From VAZQ01 sp036557665 (GTDB lineage: Bacteria > Pseudomonadota > Alphaproteobacteria > Rhizobiales > Xanthobacteraceae), in assembly GCA_036557665.1 (NCBI GenBank), contig DATBHG010000026.1, positions 59,212 through 123,211 of the forward strand: a DNA stretch of 64,000 nt, in the 5' to 3' direction. The notes under the pieces were generated by a model, which searched no databases, was not told the DNA's origin, and saw only the letters and a program-made list of their open reading frames with translations. The position numbers and the translations under genes were made by a program. This document shows, piece after piece, positions 43,302-52,190 of this stretch. The first letter of the stretch is position 1. The number at the start of each line of letters is the position of its first letter.

Positions 43302-44532
43302 GGACGCTCCCGTCCGGCTTGATCTGCCAAGTCTGGATTGAATTGTTATGATAGACGGAGTTGGTGCCGCGGACCTTGCGAAGCTGCGCAATCGTCGGCT
43401 GCACATAACCGGTTTCGTCGACGGCGCGGGACTCCAGCAGTGCCGGCTGTCCCTCCCAGCGCCATGGTATGGCGAAACGGGTCAGCGCTTTGGGCAGGAT
43501 CGGCTCCTTGAGCTCGGCGGCATGCCAATTCACCCCGCCGTCGAATGATACATCAACGCGCTTCACCTTCCCTTGTCCGCTCCACGCCAGCCCACGAGCT
43601 TCATACAAGCCGGGAGACCGGACCGGCGTTTCCGGACAGGGAAAGGTGATGACGGATTTGGCGTCCAGAACCCAGGTAAAACCCCGAGCAGTGCCGTCCG
43701 GCATGAGGTCGGTGTATTTCGAGGTCTCCTCGCGAGAGAACCAGGGCTTGTCCCCCACCTTGATGCGGCGCAGCCATTTGACGTTGACGTTGCCTTCCCA
43801 GCCCGGCGCGAGGAGCCGCAGCGGGTAGCCCTGCTCCGGCCGCAGCGCCTCGCCGTTCTGGCCATATACGAGGAGGCAGTCGTCAAGACATTTTTCGAGC
43901 GGCAGGCTGCGGTTCATATGCGCGCCGTCCGCCCCTTCGACCATGACCCACTTCGCCTCTTTCTTCAGGCCGGCTTCCTCCAGCAGGGTGGACAGTTTGA
44001 CGCCCGTCCATTCCGCGCAACCGATCATTCCATGGGTGAATTGCACCGAATCGAGCTGGGCAGCCCGCCATTCCATGCCGCCATTTGCGGGACATTCGAT
44101 GAAATGGATGCGCGACACCGCGGGAAACCGCACGATATCGTCCATCGTCAGCAGCAGCGGCCGCTCGACCAAGCCGTGGATGAGAAGGCGATGCTGATGC
44201 GGGTCCACGTCCGGCCGTCCGGCGTGATGGCGCTCGAAGAACAGGCCGTTGGGGGTGATGATTCCTGCGAGGCTCTGGATGGGCGAAAAGCTGACGGAGG
44301 ATTCTCTGCCCGCGGTGAGCCACGGGACGTTGCGCCGAATGACACCGCCTTCGAATTTGGAAGGCGAGCCGTAAGGGCGATCAACCACCCCCGGCCCCAG
44401 GGAGAGCGACCAGGGCGGCTCTGCAGGCGGCGCGCTTGCCTCAGCCGCATTCGCTCGTCCGCTCACCGGGAGCAGGGCAGCGCTGGCAACGCCGGCACCG
44501 AGCCTCAGGAACGACCGTCGCGGCCGCTTCAC
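43282..44532 (-). CDS. soxC: Sulfane dehydrogenase molybdenum subunit SoxC
   Basis: A 416-aa molybdopterin enzyme of the sulfite oxidase family. KRPRRSFLRLGAGVASA is a Tat signal starting at a GTG (44532) preceded by GAGGGG. Moco motifs: LLIHGLVERPLLLTMDD near 120, HFIECPANGGMEW near 145 (the Mo-ligand Cys), and the dimerisation domain with RVDVSFDGGVNWHAAELKE. It oxidises the SoxY-bound sulfane, the step that lets cells convert thiosulfate fully to sulfate. It is the first gene of the leftward operon. Confidence 0.93.
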   Translation of the reverse strand: MKRPRRSFLRLGAGVASAALLPVSGRANAAEASAPPAEPPWSLSLGPGVVDRPYGSPSKFEGGVIRRNVPWLTAGRESSVSFSPIQSLAGIITPNGLFFERHHAGRPDVDPHQHRLLIHGLVERPLLLTMDDIVRFPAVSRIHFIECPANGGMEWRAAQLDSVQFTHGMIGCAEWTGVKLSTLLEEAGLKKEAKWVMVEGADGAHMNRSLPLEKCLDDCLLVYGQNGEALRPEQGYPLRLLAPGWEGNVNVKWLRRIKVGDKPWFSREETSKYTDLMPDGTARGFTWVLDAKSVITFPCPETPVRSPGLYEARGLAWSGQGKVKRVDVSFDGGVNWHAAELKEPILPKALTRFAIPWRWEGQPALLESRAVDETGYVQPTIAQLRKVRGTNSVYHNNSIQTWQIKPDGSVHDVQLG

Positions 44533-44886
44533 TGCGCCCCTCGGCCCTGCGCGACACGCGAATGCCCCCGAGGATCGGGAAACATTCCACTCCTCCTTCT
44601 GCGCTGCGACTTTATCTTGCGCCAAGCAGGTTACTTGCAGCCGACCACGGCAGCCAGCCTCTCTCTCCACAGCCAAGCCTTAACGCGACCTGCCCGCTTG
44701 GCTTTGATGCAGATCAGGGCTGTTTATTGCCGGCAAGCAGCTCGGCACATCACCCCAGCCGCACGGTACGTTGCGTCAGCATCAAAGCGAGATTAAACTC
44801 GCGCATATCAGCGACTGCTAAATTAGTCAATACTAAACTAAGTAGCGAAGGCCCCCGGCCGGACCGACTCATGCGAAAGGTCTGCC
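44533..44886. other. Divergent sox promoter region
   Basis: 354 bases between soxC and soxR with no gene. The right third is AT-rich and contains the dyad at 44823-44836 described separately. Promoters for both directions are expected here but no clear -35/-10 pairs are assigned. Confidence 0.5.
44823..44836. promoter_or_regulatory. Candidate SoxR/ArsR operator
   Basis: TTAGT-CAAT-ACTAA is a perfect 5-bp inverted repeat with a 4-base centre, in an AT-rich stretch 50 bases upstream of the regulator start. An overlapping ACTAAACTAAGT follows. ArsR-family regulators bind such AT-rich dyads in the shared promoter region of the genes they control. Confidence 0.45.
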
Positions 44887-45270
44887 ATGGACGCGATTGC
44901 AGGTTTTAAGCGGTCCGCCAAACGGCGCGCCGCAAATGTCGAGGGGCTGCGGGCGCCGAGCCGCTCCGAATTGGCGGCGCTGAGCAAGCAAGCCGCGGCC
45001 GCCGCGCGCATGCTCAAGCTCGTCGGCAATCGACATCGATTGCTGATCCTGTGCTTCCTCGCCGAGCGCGGCGAGATGAAAGCCGGCGAGCTGGTCGAGG
45101 CGGTCGGGTTGAGCCAATCGGCCGTGTCGCAACATCTCGCCGCGATGCGCGCAGAAGGGGTCGTTGCGTTCCGCCGGCAATCGCAAATGCTGCATTACCG
45201 GATCTCCGATGGACGTGCCGCGCGCATCCTCACTGTGCTCAAAGAGATCTACTGCGGGGATATGAGCTGA
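44887..45270 (+). CDS. soxR: ArsR-family regulator of the sox genes, persulfide-sensor type
   Basis: A 127-aa winged-helix repressor. The DNA-binding helix is VGLSQSAVSQHLAAMRAEGV near 73. Cys56 (LLILCFLAE) and Cys123 (KEIYCGDMS) are 67 residues apart, matching the pair that BigR/SqrR-type sensors join through persulfide or tetrasulfide when sulfane sulfur rises. It is divergent to the sox operon and overlaps the next gene by TGATG. AAAGG precedes the ATG. Confidence 0.88.
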   Translation: MDAIAGFKRSAKRRAANVEGLRAPSRSELAALSKQAAAAARMLKLVGNRHRLLILCFLAERGEMKAGELVEAVGLSQSAVSQHLAAMRAEGVVAFRRQSQMLHYRISDGRAARILTVLKEIYCGDMS

Positions 45271-46322
45271 TGCGGCCAGCCTGCGGAGACCAGCGGCAAC
45301 AACATCGAAACCGGCCGCTCCGGCATGGGATTGAACGGCTGTCGCTTGCTCTTCTCGTGTCGTCAGCGCTGCTCGCGTCATCGGCAGCATCGGCGCAGAC
45401 CTATGCCCCGCTGAGCCGGGCGCTCGTGGTCGAGCAGGTGCCGGGCAGCCCGATCTATTACGTCGTCGGACACCCAGGTATCCCGGGCAGGGAGAACGAG
45501 GGCCATACCTCCAATGCCGGCTTTGTCGTAACCACGGCAGGGGTCGTCGTGTTCGATGCTCTGGGCACACCGAGCCTGGGCTGGGATCTGCTGCAGCAGA
45601 TTCGCAAGCGTACCGATCAGCCGATCCGCTACGTCATGGTCAGTCATTACCACGCCGACCACATTTATGGGCTGCAGGCCTTCAAGGATCACGTCCCCGG
45701 CGTTGTCGTCATCGCCCAGGAGCGGGCGGGCGAATACCGGGAGAACGAGGACACATCGGACGAGAGGGCGAATCAGAGGCTGGATCAGCGTCGCGAGGCG
45801 CTGTTTCCGTGGGTCAACCGCGACACGCGTGTCGTTCCACCCGATATCAGCTTTCGGCAGCGCCTCGAGCTCAAGCTGGGGGACAAACGCTTTGTGATGA
45901 TCTATGCGGGACCGGCGCATTCCGAGAGCGATGCGATGATGAGCGTGGAGCCGGACGGTGTGCTGTTCGCCGGCGACATCGTTCAGAACAGTCGCATCCC
46001 TTTCATGAACGCTGACGACGTTGACACCGCCAACTGGCGCCACTCGCTCGACGAGGTCGAGCAGCTCGATCCCAAGCTCATCATTCCGGGGCACGGCAGG
46101 CCGTCCACGAGTGCCAAGGAGGCCATTGCCTTCACCCGCGACTACATCGGCTACCTACGAGGCCTCATGGGTAAGGCGGTGGAGAGTTGGACCGACTTCG
46201 ACACCGCCTACGCGCAGGCGGATTGGTCGAAATACGAGAGCATGCCCGCTTTCAGCAGCAACAATCGCGGCAATGCCTATCGGATTTTTCTGGAGATGGA
46301 GCACGCTCAATTCAAGAAATAA
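45270..46322 (+). CDS. Periplasmic metallo-beta-lactamase-fold protein, SoxH-like
   Basis: A 350-aa exported hydrolase with zinc motifs MVSHYHADHIYGL near 113 and IIPGHGRPS near 275, and an AGPAHSESD segment near 215. Similar proteins sit next to sox genes or in quinoprotein relay clusters (SoxH-like). The substrate is unknown. It is cotranscribed with soxR (TGATG) and followed directly by the GH2 gene. Confidence 0.82.
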   Translation: MRPACGDQRQQHRNRPLRHGIERLSLALLVSSALLASSAASAQTYAPLSRALVVEQVPGSPIYYVVGHPGIPGRENEGHTSNAGFVVTTAGVVVFDALGTPSLGWDLLQQIRKRTDQPIRYVMVSHYHADHIYGLQAFKDHVPGVVVIAQERAGEYRENEDTSDERANQRLDQRREALFPWVNRDTRVVPPDISFRQRLELKLGDKRFVMIYAGPAHSESDAMMSVEPDGVLFAGDIVQNSRIPFMNADDVDTANWRHSLDEVEQLDPKLIIPGHGRPSTSAKEAIAFTRDYIGYLRGLMGKAVESWTDFDTAYAQADWSKYESMPAFSSNNRGNAYRIFLEMEHAQFKK

Positions 46323-46357
46323 CCGCTGGCAATCCCTGCATCGAAGCTCGTCCGGGC

Positions 46358-49057
46358 TTGCCGCATGGGCGCATTTGTCTCGACGGGATCTGGGAGTTCC
46401 GGCACGTCGGAAGCGGTGGAGAGGGGTCAGCGAAAGCACGCTCCATCGACGTTCCCGGGCCGTGGCAGGCGCAATTCGAGGACCTGCGCGCTCGCGCCGG
46501 GATCGGGCTTTATAGCCGCATCTTTGAGTTGCCGGAGGGCTGGGCTCGCGACCGGGTGTTCCTGCGCTTCGGCGCCGTCTTCCACCGCGCAGAGGTCTGG
46601 GTCAACGGCGCACATGTCGGAAAGCACGACAACGGATTCCTTCCGTTCTCGTTCGACATCACCGATCAGATCGCGGGACGAAAGCTGGAGATCAAGGTCA
46701 GGGTCGAGAGCCCCACCGACGATCCCGCCGAGTTTCCGCGGGGCCCGCTCTCCGAGATCCCTTTCGGCAAGCAAGGCTGGTACGGCCCGCTCTCCGGGAT
46801 CTGGCAATCGGTCTACCTGGAGCGGCGCATTGCGGACCATATCGCGCGGGCTCGGATCGTCTCAGAGCAAGCCACCGGCGACATATCGGTCGAGGTCGCC
46901 TTCGCCGCAGAGCTGATCGAGCCCGCCGAGGTGATCGTGACGGTCACCGATCCGCAGGGGCATACGGCAGGCACCGCGTCGAAAACCGCCGCGGCCCGAC
47001 TGCAGAGCATCGTGATGCAGACGCGCCTTGCGCAAGTCCGGCCGTGGTCTCCCGACGAGCCTCAACTCTATGCCCTGCATGCATGCATGCGGCGCAACGG
47101 GATGGTCGTCGACGAGGTGCACGAGCTCTTCGGGTTTCGCAGCATCGAAACCCGGCACGGCAGATTGTACCTCAACGGCAAGCCGTTCTACCTGCGCGCG
47201 GCTCTCGATCAGGACTACTATCCCGATACAACCTGCAGCGTTCCTTCGCTTGAATTCCTCGAGGCCCAGTTCCGCAAGGCCAAGGAGCTGGGGCTCAACG
47301 CGCTGCGCTGCCATCTGAAACTCCCCGATCCGCGATACTACGAGGCAGCTGATCGCATCGGCCTGCTCATCTGGGCCGAGCTGCCCAATGCCGGACTTTC
47401 GACCGCTCGCTCGCGGGCACAAATCGAGCGCACCCTCGCGGGCATGCTCGACCGGGACGGCAATCATCCCTGCATCTTTTGCTGGACGCTCATCAACGAG
47501 AGCTGGGGGCTCGACCTCATTCACGATCCCCTGCACCGCCAATGGCTCAAGCAGCTCTACGCCCACGCCAAAGCGCAGGACCCCAGCCGGTTGGTGGTGG
47601 ACAATTCACCGATTGCGCCAGGCTCTCATCTGCGCACCGACATCGCCGACTATCATTTTTACGCCGCCATGCCGGATCGGCGCGCGGAGTGGGACGATTT
47701 CGCCGGCGCACTCGGGCGACGGGCACACTGGTTGTTCGGCCCCGAAGAGGATGCGAAAACGACCGGCGGCGAGCCGCTCATCTGCTCGGAGTTCGGCAAC
47801 TGGGGGCTGCCCGACCCCGAGCAGCTTCTGGACCGGGAGGGGCGCGAGCCCTGGTGGCTCGAGCGCGGTCACGACTGGGGCGAAGGCGTCGCGTATCCGC
47901 ATGGCGCAAAGCGACGCTTCAACGACTGGAGCCTCGACCGGGTGTTCGGGGATTTCGCGTCGTTCGTGCTTGCGGCGCAGTGGCAGCAGTTCCGCGCGCT
48001 CAAATACCAGATCGAGTCACTGCGCCGGCAGTCGGCGATAGCGGGCTACGTGATCACGCAATTCACCGATGTGCACTGGGAATGCAATGGGTTGCTCGAC
48101 ATGCGGCGCAATCCACGGGCATTCCACGGTATTTTCCCCAGCATCAATGCCGACACGGTCATCGTGCCGCGGTGGAGCCGCCTCGCCTATTGGTCGGGTG
48201 AAACAGCCGGCATCGGCATAGCCGTTGCGCACGGCGGCGCCGGACCGCTCGAACCGGGCATGGTCCACGTTGTCTCCGATGGGAGGGAGCTGGGCGCCCT
48301 TGCAGCGGCGCCTATGCAGCCGCACGAAGTGCGGGAGCTGGGTGAGATAAAGCTCACCATCCCGGATACCGATAGCGGCCGGATGCAGCGGCTCGAGCTG
48401 GAGCTGCGATCGGAAAGCGGCACGGTGCTGGCGAGGAACCACCTCGACCTCGCCGTGCAGCCGCGACGCACGGCAGGAGATCTCCGCCTTCGCGCCTGGT
48501 CGCCGCAGCCGGAGGTTCGGGAGCGCTTGCGGGCGATGGGATATGGGCTCGCAGCCGGCGTGAGCGATGCGGCGCTCGTGGTTGCAACGGCGCCCGAGCC
48601 CTGGCTCGCTCCCTTTGTGCGCAATGGCGGGCGGCTGGTGCTCCTGGCAAACGCGGAGTGTCAGATCGAGCCTTTCTTCCCCCATTGGCAGAAGGTCAAG
48701 GTCGTTGCACGAGAGGGTACGCCATGGCGCGGCGACTGGGTTTCCGCGTTTGCCTGGCTGCGCCGGCACGGGCCCTTCGCGCGGCTGCCCGGCGGCCCTC
48801 TGATCGACGCAACATTCGATCGCGTGATCCCGCAGCACGTCATCACGGGCTGCAACCTGCTCGATTTCCACGCTCGCGTGCACGCCGGTCTCACCGTCGG
48901 CTGGGTGCATCGGCCGGCAGCGCTCTGCGTCGAGCGTAACTATGGCGTTGGCCGAGTGGTCGCTTCGACCTTCAGGCTGCTGCGCGATGCCCCGGGTGCG
49001 GATCCGACTGCCACGTCACTGCTCGACGGCATGATCGAAACTGCAAATCGACCATGA
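46358..49057 (+). CDS. Glycoside hydrolase family 2 protein
   Basis: An 899-aa beta-glycosidase. The N-terminal jelly roll has VPGPWQAQFEDLRARAGIGL and AEVWVNGAHVGKHDNGFLPF; the central barrel has the acid/base Glu in CWTLINESWGLDL near 380 and the nucleophile Glu in PLICSEFGNWG near 476. The specificity (galactosidase, glucuronidase, mannosidase) cannot be read. No signal peptide. A TTG at 46358 is the likeliest start because no ATG is in frame near the domain start; the frame is open back to 46187, inside the previous gene. It is odd to find this gene coupled to sox-associated genes. Confidence 0.78.
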   Translation: MPHGRICLDGIWEFRHVGSGGEGSAKARSIDVPGPWQAQFEDLRARAGIGLYSRIFELPEGWARDRVFLRFGAVFHRAEVWVNGAHVGKHDNGFLPFSFDITDQIAGRKLEIKVRVESPTDDPAEFPRGPLSEIPFGKQGWYGPLSGIWQSVYLERRIADHIARARIVSEQATGDISVEVAFAAELIEPAEVIVTVTDPQGHTAGTASKTAAARLQSIVMQTRLAQVRPWSPDEPQLYALHACMRRNGMVVDEVHELFGFRSIETRHGRLYLNGKPFYLRAALDQDYYPDTTCSVPSLEFLEAQFRKAKELGLNALRCHLKLPDPRYYEAADRIGLLIWAELPNAGLSTARSRAQIERTLAGMLDRDGNHPCIFCWTLINESWGLDLIHDPLHRQWLKQLYAHAKAQDPSRLVVDNSPIAPGSHLRTDIADYHFYAAMPDRRAEWDDFAGALGRRAHWLFGPEEDAKTTGGEPLICSEFGNWGLPDPEQLLDREGREPWWLERGHDWGEGVAYPHGAKRRFNDWSLDRVFGDFASFVLAAQWQQFRALKYQIESLRRQSAIAGYVITQFTDVHWECNGLLDMRRNPRAFHGIFPSINADTVIVPRWSRLAYWSGETAGIGIAVAHGGAGPLEPGMVHVVSDGRELGALAAAPMQPHEVRELGEIKLTIPDTDSGRMQRLELELRSESGTVLARNHLDLAVQPRRTAGDLRLRAWSPQPEVRERLRAMGYGLAAGVSDAALVVATAPEPWLAPFVRNGGRLVLLANAECQIEPFFPHWQKVKVVAREGTPWRGDWVSAFAWLRRHGPFARLPGGPLIDATFDRVIPQHVITGCNLLDFHARVHAGLTVGWVHRPAALCVERNYGVGRVVASTFRLLRDAPGADPTATSLLDGMIETANRP

Positions 49058-49095
49058 AAGCCGGTTGTTCCGACTCGCCCTCCTCATGATGAGGC

Positions 49096-49117
49096 CGCGT
49101 GCAGCTTGTTGCACGCG
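49096..49117. terminator. Hairpin between convergent genes
   Basis: CGCGTGCA, loop GCTTGT, TGCACGCG: a perfect 8-bp stem between the GH2 stop (49057) and the cupin stop (49172). No long T run. Confidence 0.45.
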
Positions 49118-49171
49118 TCTCTCAGGACGAGGATCTTTTCTGCGCTCGTAAGTTGCTCACTCGACTGTGGG

Positions 49172-49675
49172 CTAGATCGCTTCGAAAAAGGCGGAGCAAA
49201 TATACTCGAGATTGCGCCCTTCAATGCGCAGCAGTCGCGTCGGGCCATTGCGCCGTGGCGAGTGGATGTTGCCCTCATTGTAGACCTGAGCGCTGCCTGG
49301 CGTCAGCGTGTAATCGCGCACGCGCCGTGCTTTGCCCGGCAGGCCGTCGCCCGGCGGCGGCGAGACGATCGCCCAGTCGGTCATGATGGTCTCGCCCTCC
49401 GCCTGCCCATAGATCGCCCAGGTCGGCCCGTGGTCGTGCGGCCTGCTTTGTCGCGAGCCATGCTCGACATGGCCGAGAATGCAGAAGCCCAGATCAGGGT
49501 CTTCATGGAGAATCTGCCGCGCGGACACGTCGTCACTCAGATACGTGGCAACAAACGCCTTGTCGCTGCAGATCTCGGTAAGCAGCGCTCGAACCCGCTC
49601 GCGTCCTTCCAATCCGGAATCGGCGGCAAGGATACGATGACACTCGGCGGCAAATTGATCGAGCGCGTACGACAT
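49172..49675 (-). CDS. Cysteine-dioxygenase-like cupin
   Basis: A 167-aa protein of the cysteine dioxygenase/thiol dioxygenase type. The iron-binding pair is SRPHDHGPTWAIYGQ near 78 and the third His is in YNEGNIHSPRRN near 138. The Cys-Tyr crosslink residues of mammalian CDO are not obvious. Such cupins oxidise small thiols or 3-mercaptopropionate; the substrate is unknown. It follows the leader-motif peptide gene by 129 bases in the same direction. Confidence 0.78.
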   Translation of the reverse strand: MSYALDQFAAECHRILAADSGLEGRERVRALLTEICSDKAFVATYLSDDVSARQILHEDPDLGFCILGHVEHGSRQSRPHDHGPTWAIYGQAEGETIMTDWAIVSPPPGDGLPGKARRVRDYTLTPGSAQVYNEGNIHSPRRNGPTRLLRIEGRNLEYICSAFFEAI

Positions 49676-49804
49676 GATCGATCATCCCAGGAGGTTAGAC
49701 CCTGCCCCCGCTCGGGCGGGATACGCCCATTGGCCACCGACGACGGCCCCGCCGGAGCCGAGTCGCGTTCTCCAGCATGGCCCGGCTCGAAGCAGCCTCG
49801 CAAT

Positions 49805-49996
49805 TCAGCGGCGGCGATACTGTCCGCCCGCACACGGATCGTCCATTACTCCGCCGGCAGCCTTGCCAAGCTCCGACTCCGACAATTCGTCCCTTGCGGG
49901 CAATATCCCGCTTTTGCGTTTTGGCGCGGGCGAGCCGGCCTTTTTGCGATTTTCTCCACTCGCAGGATGCTTGTCGGTATCCGAGAAGTTGGACAT
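49805..49996 (-). CDS. Small peptide with double-glycine leader motif (RiPP precursor candidate)
   Basis: A 63-aa peptide. Residues 36-50 read DELSESELGKAAGGV, closely matching the ELSxxELxxVAGG leader end at which peptidases release ribosomally made peptides. The proposed core is short, VMDDPCAGGQYRRR, with one Cys. GAGGATCAAATCC precedes the ATG; an alternative start at 50011 adds five residues. No maturation enzyme or transporter gene adjoins; the neighbour is a thiol-dioxygenase-like cupin. The peptide could instead be a conserved protein with a chance match. Confidence 0.5.
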   Translation of the reverse strand: MSNFSDTDKHPASGENRKKAGSPAPKRKSGILPARDELSESELGKAAGGVMDDPCAGGQYRRR

Positions 49997-50269
49997 GGAT
50001 TTGATCCTCAATGGTTTGGAGCGTAGTTGAAGCTTGCGTAACGAGCATACCGGCCCTCAAAAGCGGGTCTTGGATTACCGCGACAATCGTGCGGGCCGTG
50101 GCGACATGACTTCCAAGAAGATGCGCCGATTCCGGGTGTGATTGCGCGCGATGGCGCTCAGGTGTGCTTTAACACCGCGAGCGATGCTATTCCGCTGGTC
50201 GCAATTTCCTGATTTGATCGGCGATCTCGCAAGTCAGCGTTAACGCGATCCTCAGCCTCCGGGAAGGCA

Positions 50270-50480
50270 ATGCAACGACGCGATTTCATCATTACAGTGA
50301 TCGCTGGATCAGCCACCGCATGGCCGCTCGCGGGCGCACGCGCAGCAGCCGGTAATGCCGGCGATCGGGTACATCGGGATCGCCTCGCCCGAGGAGGTGC
50401 CGGCGCGCTTCGCGGGAGTGCGTCGCGGCCTGAAGAAATATGGCGGACTCGTCGTCCGACCCGGCCGTTTTCCCGCAGAC
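50270..50480 (+). pseudogene. Degraded ABC receptor N-terminus (PF04392-like)
   Basis: It begins MQRRDFIITVIAGSATAWPL with GGGAAGG upstream, the usual signal of DUF-type ABC receptors. It then shifts frame to MPAIGYIGIASPEEVPARFA and GVRRGLKKYGGLVV, after which similarity ends. The rest of the ~320-residue protein is missing. An open frame of 102 residues spans it but is a chimera of two frames. Confidence 0.7.
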
Positions 50481-50595
50481 GGCATGCCGCGACCCTGCGG
50501 CGTGCGGGCAATCCGTTGAGCCTGATGCGAAAACTGGATGGCGGATCCCAACCGATCACCCAGCACCTAAAAGCTTAAGCCGCGGAGCAGAGACG

Positions 50596-51177
50596 ATGAA
50601 TGCAGGTCAACATCCTTCCCCTCCGTCAGGGGCGCCGCACCTCAATCCCGTGGACCGATCGTCCCACTCGAGCTTTTGGATCAGGGAGCTGCCCTTCAGC
50701 CTCGTGTTGATACTGACGATAGCCGGCGTTGCCTACACAAGTTTCTCGAAACGTCCGATCTTGATCTATTGGGAGATTCTCGCGCCGATCATCGGCCTTG
50801 TCTGCGTCTGGTACGGATGGCCCGGCGCCGGCGACAAGTCCGGTCGACTGCGGCTGATAGTCACCCAGCTGCTGCACTGGATCGCGTTCCTACTGGTAAT
50901 GAACACGGTGTTCCTGGCCAGCGTGCAGAAGGTTTTCAACGCCACTTCGACCGGCCTCGCGGTCTTCATTCTGCTTGCGCTCGGCACCTTCACCGCCGGA
51001 GTGCATATTCTTTCCTGGCAGGTTTCGCTGCTTGGTCTGATCATGGCATTTGGCATTCCGGCGATTGCATGGATCGAAAACTCTGCCTTGCTGGTGATGC
51101 TGGTTGCGGCGGCCATGGTGGGGATCGGAGTCGTTGTCTGGTGGCATTGGCATGAAAGACGCGGGCGCATGGTCTGA
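50596..51177 (+). CDS. Predicted five-span membrane protein
   Basis: A 193-aa integral membrane protein with hydrophobic segments near residues 34-50, 58-75, 87-105, 117-140 and 145-180 (for example ELPFSLVLILTIAGVAYTSF and ILIYWEILAPIIGLVCVWYG). The N-terminal 30 residues are polar. No family is recognised. GGAG lies about 12 bases before the ATG. It is monocistronic. Confidence 0.7.
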   Translation: MNAGQHPSPPSGAPHLNPVDRSSHSSFWIRELPFSLVLILTIAGVAYTSFSKRPILIYWEILAPIIGLVCVWYGWPGAGDKSGRLRLIVTQLLHWIAFLLVMNTVFLASVQKVFNATSTGLAVFILLALGTFTAGVHILSWQVSLLGLIMAFGIPAIAWIENSALLVMLVAAAMVGIGVVVWWHWHERRGRMV

Positions 51178-51202
51178 CCGCATCGCCGGCGATACCGCAG
51201 GA

Positions 51203-52180
51203 TCAGTCCGCCTTGATGTTGGCCGCCCGCACCACCTTGCCCCATTTACCGATTTCGTCGGCGATGAGCTTGCCGTAATCGGCCGGCGTCATCGGCATTG
51301 AATCGGCGCCCAGATCGGCAAGCCGTGCCTTTACCTTCGGGTCAGCGAGGCCCGCATTGATTTCCCGGTTGAGCTTGTCGACGATTTCGGCGGGCGTGCC
51401 CCTCGGCGCTCCGACGCCGAACCAGATGCTCGCCTCATAGCCCGGCAGGAACTCACCCATGGTCGGAACCTCCGGCAACACCTCCGCCCGCCTGGACGTG
51501 GTCACAGCCAAGGGCCGCAGCCTGCCGGCCCGGATGTGCGCGATCGACGAAACAACAGGGTCGAACATGACCTGCACCTGCCCGGCGAGGAGATCGGTCA
51601 TTGCGGGGGCTTGGCCACGATACGGCACATGGACCATGCTCACTCCGGCCATCATCTTGAACATCTCGCCGGAGACATGGGACGCAAACCCGGTGCCGCC
51701 CGACGCAAAATTGAGCCTGCCGGGATTGGCCTTGGCATAAGCAATGAGCTCGGGGACCGTCTTGGCGTGAAACGATGAATTGACCACCATGACGAAAGGT
51801 CCGCGGACGAGGCTCGCGACCGGCGCGATGTCGCGAAGCAAATTGAAATTGAGCTTGTCATAGAGCGTCGCGTTGATTGCGTCCGACGTGGCCGTCATGT
51901 GGAGCGTGTATCCGTCAGCCGCCGCACGCACGACTGCCTCGGTGCCGATATTGCCGCCGGCGCCCGTCCGGTTCTCGATGACGAATGGCTGGCCGAGCCG
52001 CTCCGACAGCCATGAGCCCAGCAGGCGCGCGAGGGTATCGGCGGGGCCCCCGGGCGCAGCCGTCACGATCCAACGCACCGGCCGCGATGGATAGGCCTGC
52101 GCTCTCGCGATCCGTGAAACTATCGGCAGGGCGGCAACGCCCGCTGCCCGGTGCAGAAAATTTCGACGGGGAAGCTCCAT
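51203..52180 (-). CDS. Tripartite tricarboxylate transporter (TctC/Bug) receptor
   Basis: A 325-aa receptor with a signal that includes PRRNFLHRAAG (twin-arginine-like). Mature start YPSRPVRWIVTAAPGGPADT carries the Bug glycine loop. Later motifs: GGTGFASHVSGEMFKMMAG near 159, VPYRGQAPAMTDLLAGQVQV near 183 and EVLPEVPTMGEFLPGYE near 233. It overlaps nothing and lies 10 bases from the MetE-like gene in the same direction. Confidence 0.9.
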   Translation of the reverse strand: MELPRRNFLHRAAGVAALPIVSRIARAQAYPSRPVRWIVTAAPGGPADTLARLLGSWLSERLGQPFVIENRTGAGGNIGTEAVVRAAADGYTLHMTATSDAINATLYDKLNFNLLRDIAPVASLVRGPFVMVVNSSFHAKTVPELIAYAKANPGRLNFASGGTGFASHVSGEMFKMMAGVSMVHVPYRGQAPAMTDLLAGQVQVMFDPVVSSIAHIRAGRLRPLAVTTSRRAEVLPEVPTMGEFLPGYEASIWFGVGAPRGTPAEIVDKLNREINAGLADPKVKARLADLGADSMPMTPADYGKLIADEIGKWGKVVRAANIKAD

Positions 52181-52190
52181 CGCGCTCCGA

